From Valencia hispanica (Eukaryota; Chordata; Actinopteri; Cyprinodontiformes; Valenciidae): a stretch of DNA of 64,000 nucleotides. The notes under the pieces were generated by a model. The model was not told the origin of the DNA, made no database searches, and worked only from the letters and a program-made list of their open reading frames with translations. Every line of letters begins with the position of its first letter. Position 1 is the stretch's first letter. Below are positions 38,007 to 47,000 of this stretch, in pieces. Position numbers and translations under genes: made by a program. The stretch lies in NCBI GenBank assembly GCA_963556495.2, contig OY747723.1, positions 14,540,501 through 14,604,500 on the forward strand, written 5' to 3'.

Positions 38007-41000
38007 AATAGTATCACCAAAAGTCTTACAACCTCAGCACAGACAAGATTGTGCAGACCGATGCAATCTCTAATGACCCCCTTGTGGCACACGAACCTCA
38101 TGTTGGGAACCACTGTTCGATAGGCTGAATCCGCGCTGACGCACTGGAGACTGGAACTAAAAGCTCCACTTCTGCCAAAGTTTTGAAATTTGAGAATATT
38201 TCTCTGACTCAAGTGATCAGAGGTCGGAAAGACTCTCTGAACCCAGCTTCATATCGCTTCAGCAGCAGAGAATGTCGGAGCATGCACTCTTTCGCACGGG
38301 TGTTTGGCACGACACCGGGCTCTTTGAAGCGGGTCTTTAACCAGCCGCACCGGTAACAGTCTCGTTCCAAAGCCTCCCGGTCTGAGATGATGCTCAGATG
38401 GCTTCATGCAAACCTTTTTATTATTAATTTATTGATTCAGCTACTTGTACTCCGCGCTTCAACTCAAACCTAAAAATGTCCGCGCGTCTGCACCAAATGG
38501 TCAGGGGTGTGAATTATAATCTGTCAAAATGACAAGTGGCCTTCGGATTTTCCGTCACCGTTGTAAAAAAAAGAAAAACGGACAAATATGGAAAATATTC
38601 GGTTAACGGGACCCCGGTGTGCACAGTACGCAATGGCTCGCATACAAGCGGGGTGTCAGAATGGTAGATGTTTAAAATTATGATCAAACCACTGTGAAAT
38701 TCTATCCAGTTGGCGCATTTTTAGGTCATTTTTTTGTGTGTCTTCTTAATAAAAGACTTAATGAAGCAGGAGTAACGAGGCTGTTTTTAAAATGTAAGGA
38801 GTAGAAAGTACAGATAATTGCGTGAAAATGTAAGGAGTAGAAGTAAAAAGTAGGCCCATAGATAATTACTTCAGTAAAGTATAAATACCCAAAATTTCTA
38901 CTTAAGTAAGGTAACGAAGTATTTGTACTTCGTTACTTGACACCTTTGATCCCGAGAAACACTAATGGCCATCATGCCTCCACCATAGACCAGGGCGATG
39001 CCCCACCTTTTTTGTCTTCAATATCTACTTTACTGGTCCTCTGGATCTTCAGACTCATTATGAATGGACAGACATTTTATCCCTGGGATGCAGTCAGTTT
39101 ACATATACACATCTTAAGCTTTACAGCCACAGTCTCAGTCTTATTCATGCATCCACACTGTCAATATCCGGTGGATCACTGGGTTATCTTGATCACCATC
39201 CACCATGACAACCAGGTCAAAATTAGGTGCCAACAATCAAGTTAAAGATCCTTTGTAAGCATCTCAAAAACTCACTTTCACAAACACAAATGCAATATAT
39301 TATTGATTGGGTTGTTAAGCAGCAGGTTTAAGATGCTAGTGCTGATTCCTTCACCTTTAAATGCAGTTCAGGTCCATCTAACCATGATATCGCTCACCTC
39401 CAACCGGGCTGATCTTGTTGGTGATGGCGTATCTAAGGATCCGCTCGTCCTTTGCGTACATCACAAACACCCTCTCCATGTTGATCTGCAACGTCTCGGG
39501 GGTGGCGGCGCGGTTGTCGTGGCGACAGTCACGATACGTGATGTTCTGCCTCAGGTGGAAAGTGTGCGACTCTTTGCCCTGTCCAGGGGAATCGATTGAA
39601 AATTGCCTGACAGAGCTGGAGGTGGCAACTGCAAAACGTAAAAGGAAAAACTGATTTAGGCAATAAAGCCTTTAAAATTGTTTGATTTCAGCCCTCCTAT
39701 ATTATAATGTTTACCAGACGGGTAGAACTGGTAGGTCTCCTTGAAGGGCTCCATAGTAACTTCAGCTTCAGGTGGTACGAATGGCACGTTGCCGTTAATC
39801 ACAGTATCCACACTGAGGTGGTTATGTTCGTCAAGGCCACGGCCTGTTTGCATGATGGACAGGCGCTGGTTGCCAGGGTTAAACAGCACCTCAGCATGAC
39901 GACTGAACTCAGCACCTGGTAACACAAAAAGTCAACAAATCAATCACTGTTGGGGGTTTGCTATTCTTACACTGCTTTAAGTCCATCATGATGCTGGGTT
40001 TGTCTACAAGGGGGGGAAAAAAATCTGCTCTCCAAATTAAAACACACATGCAGCTGTTTCCTATTAAAGAAGGGAGGTAGCCACTTCATATCGCATCACA
40101 TCTCTGGAGAAAATACATCTGGCAGGGTGACCACTCGAATGTCCTCGCCACAGAACAGTCCGTACATTTGTAAGGATAAAGCTGTCCAAAGAAAAACCAG
40201 GATCACCTGCGATTTTAAATCCTGCTTGGCTATTGGGAAGCTCCAGAGCAAACAGCCATCCAAAAAGCTCTCCGATTGGTGAAACTGGCATCATGGCCCA
40301 GCCCACTGGTTCTGGTACCTACACAACAAAAGAGTCAGCTGCTAATCACTCATATAAGATGTTTAACACTGTTAAAAATGTCCACTCGATAATTATTTTG
40401 GTTTTCAAACAGTGAGGCCCTGTTTTACTTGATGTTGCCTCTGCTTCCAATAATAAAAAAATAATAATAATAATAAAGACTACTTAGTGTAAAGGTGGAT
40501 GCACCTGCTCTTGAATCATTCATTGCAATGAGCTGTTTGTGGACACTTTTTAATTTTTGGCTCACTATTTACCAAATAATTATTACTTATGTTTAAAATA
40601 TGTTTATGTTCTTTAGGAGTTTTATTTACATAGGTTTTGTCTTTTGTTAGTACGTTCTGATGCAAACCTCTGAATACGAAATATGGGCGCCTGTCATAAG
40701 AGAAAATAATGGGAGTTCATTTTTTAAAGTCAGATTATCGCCATGTTATTCATTCATTTATAAATGTAAACAGTTTATACCTACATATTTAGTTAGCAAG
40801 CTGAATATTTAGTTTGGAGCTAAATATTTAGTTAGAAAGCTAAATATTTAGTTTACAAATTAAATATGAAGTTTGGCGCTAAATATGTAGTTTACAAACT
40901 AAATATTTAATTCACACACTATTTAGGTTCAAGCTAAATATTGAGTTAGCAAGCTAAATATTTAATTAGAAAGCTAAATATTTTGCTCTAAACTAAATAT

Positions 41001-44000
41001 CTAACATGCTAATTAAATCTTTGGTCATAAACTGAAAATATGACAAAGAAATTAGCTCCCATTTTTTTTCCTACCATGACAGGCTAAATAACTCCATGTA
41101 ACTTTACAAACGGCACCCTATAACTGTACTTCCAGAGGTTAATGGGTATTTTCTGAGTCCTCTACCTCACTAATAGCTGTGTACGCTCTTCCGTCTCCGA
41201 CCACGATGTAGGCATGAAGGTCAATGTTATTCAGCTCAACTGGAGTCGAACCCACCATCACCGTACCGCTCACCTTGCCGCTGACGCGCTGAGGAGCACC
41301 TGGATACAGAGAACCCAGCAGAACGACTTCTTAGTTTTTAGATCTCTTTTTTTTGTGTGTGTGTGTTCAAAATGTTGATTAAGAGGCAAACTTTTACCAT
41401 CTGGCAGACATTGGCGGCCATTTCCATAGAAACCTGGTCTGCAGTGACAGCAAAATCCTGTGGCGTAGTCTGAGCAGAATGCATTCTGGGAGCATTGTTG
41501 CTGGAACCTGAAGCATATTTAGTCTTAAAGTTGCTGTAGGACCAATCTAACGATACCTTTATATGCAATTGGATAAAACTATAGGATGTCATCAGGATTT
41601 CATCATATTATGGAAGTTTCACTAACCTGGAACATGTTTCCTTATTCTCTGTACTGTACTGGATCACTGGGAGGAAGAAAAATAGATCCTTTTACTGTTG
41701 CATGCTCTGCAGAACATGTTACATCCTCAAACCTCGGTGTATTTTATTGTGATAATATGTGATAGACCAACACAAAGAATTGTGAAGTGGAAGGGTTACA
41801 ATACATGGTCTCAGAAGGGCACATCTAGAGAAGCTCAGTCAGAATGTAATGGCAAGGCAATTTATCGGGATAACATTATTGGGAAAAAGTTCAAAGGGTG
41901 TGAATACTTTTGCAAATGCCATATCACAAGGCATGCAGCACTTCAAATTAAAAGGGCTTCAATTACATTTAACGGTCATGTCTATATTAGCTTGATTACG
42001 ATATTTATAATTGCTCTAACTTAAAAATAAAACTGGAGGAAAACTAATCAAACATAGCTGGTATTTATGCATGGAAAACCAGGCAGGATGTGTGGATGGG
42101 ACCTGGGAAAATATGTAGACGTACACAAACATATGTCGAGGCACTTCTTGGACAGAAACCAGCTGCTGCTGCCCTACCTCCCACTGCTTTCTTTTTGTGA
42201 GGACACATGTTGCAGAAGGCATTTTCTGGATCATTTGGCGACACAACTAAATGGGTCAGATGCACACTGACCCAAATAACCTTACCGGCACAGCTCAGTT
42301 TTATTCCCAAATATATCATTAAAAATCGGAACGTCTTACGGATCCGGGGTTATTCTTATCTACAGACAATTCTTCGGTGCAGGAAGTTTTTTTTAATAGA
42401 ACAAATAAACAGAAGACCTTCTTGGAACCAATCTTGGCAGATTTCTAAAGCTGGGTAAACCTAAAAGTGGCATAAGCTTTACTCAATAGTTCCAAGAAAC
42501 TATTTTCCCTTCTCTGCATTTCTCTCCTCTCTATTTGTTTAATTTCCAAATGGCTGATTTGAGACCAGCACACATCATTCTTTCATCTCACAGTGGCAAA
42601 TCTCTGTTGTTGTGCAGGATAAATCAAACTTTAAACGAGTAACAACTGTGACAAAATAAGCAGGGCCTCGCAAAAGCATTCATATCCTCTGAAGAATTCT
42701 CCTTTTACCCCCCATTACATCGACGAACTTCAATGTATATTTAAGGGATTTTGTGTAACAGTGACATACAAGACGGATTTCATACGACATGACCATTCAG
42801 ACAAAAGTTGCTTTAAAAAAAACATCAGATATGGATTGGATCTGGTGCCACATCTGAAAGTGACCTGGGCCGGATTTAACATACAGAGATTTGTGCGGTT
42901 CAGATTGTCACAATTCTTTTTTTTTTTATCAGATAAGGGTCGCAAAGTCGAAGTCTCAATTTGATGTGCTTTTGCCTTTTTTCTTTTTTTCTGCTAGGTA
43001 CCATGTGGGGTGGGAGATATAAACAGAAGAAGTTTCATTTATGTAACAGAAGCCGTAATCAAAACATGTGTTAGTACGGCCTAATCAAAGTCCAGACTTA
43101 AATCCAACTAGGCTGACAAGGCTAGGAAACTGGTGCTTATAGACTCGATCCATCCAGTGTCACTAATTAGAGGCAATTTTGTACAGAAAAATGGGTAAAA
43201 TCTCTAGCTGTGCCAAACTGGTAGAGATCACAGATTGACACAGGAGGGCTGAATATTTGATCCGCAAAAACTTTTAAAATCAGTTTCATTCTCCTTTCAG
43301 TTCACTGACATGCACTACTTTGCATTAGTATAAAGTTCTAAGCAACACTGATAATGTATTAATAGAAAGGCATGAACTCTGATTGCCACAGACTGTATGC
43401 AGGTCCTTTTTCCCTATTTCTTGTCTTTTTAACACTTTAACATATTTAACATAGACATCCTGACTACTAAATGACTCCATGAGCATATGCACAACCCACA
43501 CAGACTTTTTGAAACTTATGTAACCAGGTTGACTGAGAACACACTCTTGTTTATGACTAAATCCTTGGAGAGTAGAACCAAGGGAGGGAGCGTTGAGGAC
43601 ACCCCCCCCCACCCCCCACCCACACACACACACACACACACACAACACACCTGGAGTTGCCCAGCACAACTGCTGCATTGTACTGCTAGCTGCTGAGCAG
43701 CGCTGCCACAGAAAGAAGAGGTAGTGTTACCCTCCTACTATTCACCTTCCCTTCATAGAGGCTTACATTTAGATAGATATAGGGACCTCGCTTTGCTTTA
43801 TACCCTTGAAGATAATTTGTCCCGTACAATCACAAACCTGTAACAGATTTGAGGGGGGGGGGGGTTAAGAGTTAAACCAATGATGAATGGTTTTACACAT
43901 GTTAAACATGCCACCACCATGTTAAATTGCAGGTGTGGCACTTACTTTTCATTTTCTCTGGAGCCAGAAACAGTTTTGAAAATCATGCATCACACATGTC

Positions 44001-47000
44001 ATACAATCCCAATGAAATCCATAGATGTTTGTGGTTGCAAAGTGAAAAGTTGTAACGAATTTCAGCGGATATGAACACTTTTGCAAGGCACTAAATGTAC
44101 CAACCAACTTTCAGGAAGGTTTTCTAAGACAAGGAAAAGATACATCTCTCATTTGTAAATTTGATTTAAATATATTCAAATCAAAGTAGAAGCACAGTAA
44201 AGGAGAGAAGTGGACTAAGTATGAATAAATGTAGAAATCTACAACCCTATACCAATAAAAACAACCAAATACAGTTTGAGGAGGCATGTGTTTACAATTG
44301 TATTAAATCACCTTCCCTTTTAACTGCTCCTATTGACCAACAACACAGCGTCAGAGCCGTTGCAGGGCTGCAGTCTATTATCGCAGTCACATGACTCCTA
44401 TTTACAATGGGGAAAAAGATCTGAAACACAGTAATTCAGCTATTTGTTTAGCATCACTTCACAACAAAAAGTCATCTGGTTCACTGTGTAGGCTTGCTTG
44501 CCTGGCAAACACAGCACGTCCATGTAGCCTCATTGTAGAAAGCAGTGCAGAATGAGGTCTGGGTTTTTTCTGATAAAATAGCAAGAACCTTTAGAGCATG
44601 CCTCTCCAAGACAGAATTCCACGAAATATATTAATATAAGGAATTTGGCTACTTTGTGGCTTATTGAACCCCAGTTTAGATGTTCTTTTCAAAGACAGCT
44701 GAAAATGTAGATTAGTTAGGAAGCTACATTACTGTTGACCTAAGATGAGATCACAAAGCCCGGAAAACCTGCTAGTATTTCTGTGCAAGATTATTGTATG
44801 ACTTTCTTCTCATTTCTGGTTAGCAAAAAAAAAAAACTCAGTTACGAGGGTTAACAGGACAATGATGCTGTCAAACGTGATGTCAACTGATGTTTTGACA
44901 GTCACACACCCTCCACTGGTTGCCAGTTTTGGCCTTTACACACTGGGATTTCTGTAGATCTTAAGAATGTTTTTTTCCCAATGCAATATGCCACAGCTGT
45001 TTATAAACCGATTATTTTAACACACGGAAATTTCAAAGTAACAAAAAAAAAAAATCAACTGGTGGCTAGAATTGTTACATTTTTAGCATGATGGAAATGT
45101 AAAAATACGATCCTTCGCTGCCAACTCATGCTAACAGAAACACTCTACAGTGTGGAAGTTGTTACTATTGGAAGAAGTTTAGGTATTTTCCATATAAGTG
45201 TGGAGGTCTTTTTTAACATGAAGAAAAATTCAAAAAGGAAACTATATGTTAAGACATGTTTAGACACATCTCTGGTCCATTGAGGTTGCGAGCGAGAGCA
45301 AGATTTTCAGCAGATAACAAGAAGGCTGAATGGATTACTGAAAATTTGCTCTGTTTTCAACTTGTCTGTGATGGAACATGTTAAATGTGGAAATGATTTC
45401 AGCCTCCCAGAGTTGAGGTAATTATCAACAGCAATGCTAGCACCTCTACATGTGCTAATTTGTCATTTCGGAAAGCTTGTGGAAGGTTTGGTCCAAGTGA
45501 AATAGTTTCGAAACAATTCAACCATATACTAAGGAAGTGTATGTATACTTATGACTTTGATAAAAGTAAGAAAAAAGAAATAAAAATCCTCTCTTTATTC
45601 TGACATTTCACAAATAAAAATAATATTTTAATATATATTGATCTAAAAAAAAAAGAAGATTTACTCTGATTTGATGTTTGACAAGTGTATGTAAATATCT
45701 GGTTTCAACTGTATGTCATGATGCAGGGAAAGCCCACACCTAACTCCCGACTTATTTTTATTGCTATTGTTAGCATGACATTAGCCAGTAAACAAAAACA
45801 GATGCATGTGTGGTTGGTCTCTCACCTCCTGTGTCAAAGTCAACATCGTCTTCATCCACACTGACCACGTGACCTCCAGGAGAGAGGGGTGGTTCGCTTC
45901 TTAGAGGTGGGTACACTTCCACCACCTTGAATGGAAGTTACAGAAGGAGACAGAACAAAGTTGATCAACTGCCAACATGTTTTTTTCTTCTTTCTTCACA
46001 GAGACCAAAACCAGAACATTAACCTTTTCCAGACACTGTAAACCACAGAACGATGAAATGGGGAAAACCTAGTATCAAGTATACAGGAGGCACTACATTA
46101 GTTTTGTTGACAGCACAACACTCCAAAAGAACATTCCCCTGCAACCACAGTATTTGGAGAAAAACCAATATAGCTCTAAATTACCCTAGAAACTATTTGG
46201 ATTTCTGTTTCTAACCCCTCCCCTGTAGTGAGTAAAGAAATGGGATAAGACAAGGAAGAGATGAGACTTCTCACCCCCTGGGAAGGTTTACTCTAGGGTG
46301 CTGTAAATGCAGGTTCATTGCAGCTCCCGTCCTGACCATGAAACATTGGACCCTTCACGGAAATTATAAGGGGGCCAAGAGAGTTTTCTTGTCTTTTTGC
46401 ATGTGGTTTGTGGATCTAAGGATGGATCACACCTGTACCCTTCAAAGTATTTTGGAGGATGTTGCAGGCGTAGTGGGTACTTGCATTTCTTTTAATGGCT
46501 ATCTGATCCCTTTCTACCCAAAGCAAGACCAGTGTCCTCATCCTGGGCACAGGTTCAAGCTTGGTTGCAGTTAAAGGGCTGCCCCTTGTCACCGTTCCTG
46601 TAAGTGGTGTTCACGAACAGGATCTCCAGGTGAGGTCCTGGAGAAGAAGTTGCCTGCTTGGGAACCTCAGGGTCCCATCTTTGCTTTTTGCAGGTGAAGT
46701 GGTTCTATTGGCGTCTGTCGTACATTTTTTTCACTGTTCACTGGAGCGGGCTGAAACTGAATATGAAGCAGCTGGGATAAGAGTCAGCTTATCCAAGTCT
46801 GGGGCCATGGTTCTCAACTGAAAAAAGGTGGACTGCTCCCTCTGAGTGGAGTTCAAGGAGCTTGGTGTGTTGCTCGTGAGTGGAAGGATAGAGGTGGAGA
46901 TGGATTTAAGGACAGAAGAGAGACTGAAGGAAGGACTGAAGGATGGAAGGAAAGATTGAATGAATAAAAGAAGGAAAGAAGGGATAAATGAAACATGGAT

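Noticed and set aside
37890..38212. Ile-Tyr repeat reading frames on both strands
   Set aside because: Translation of the (AT)46 microsatellite.
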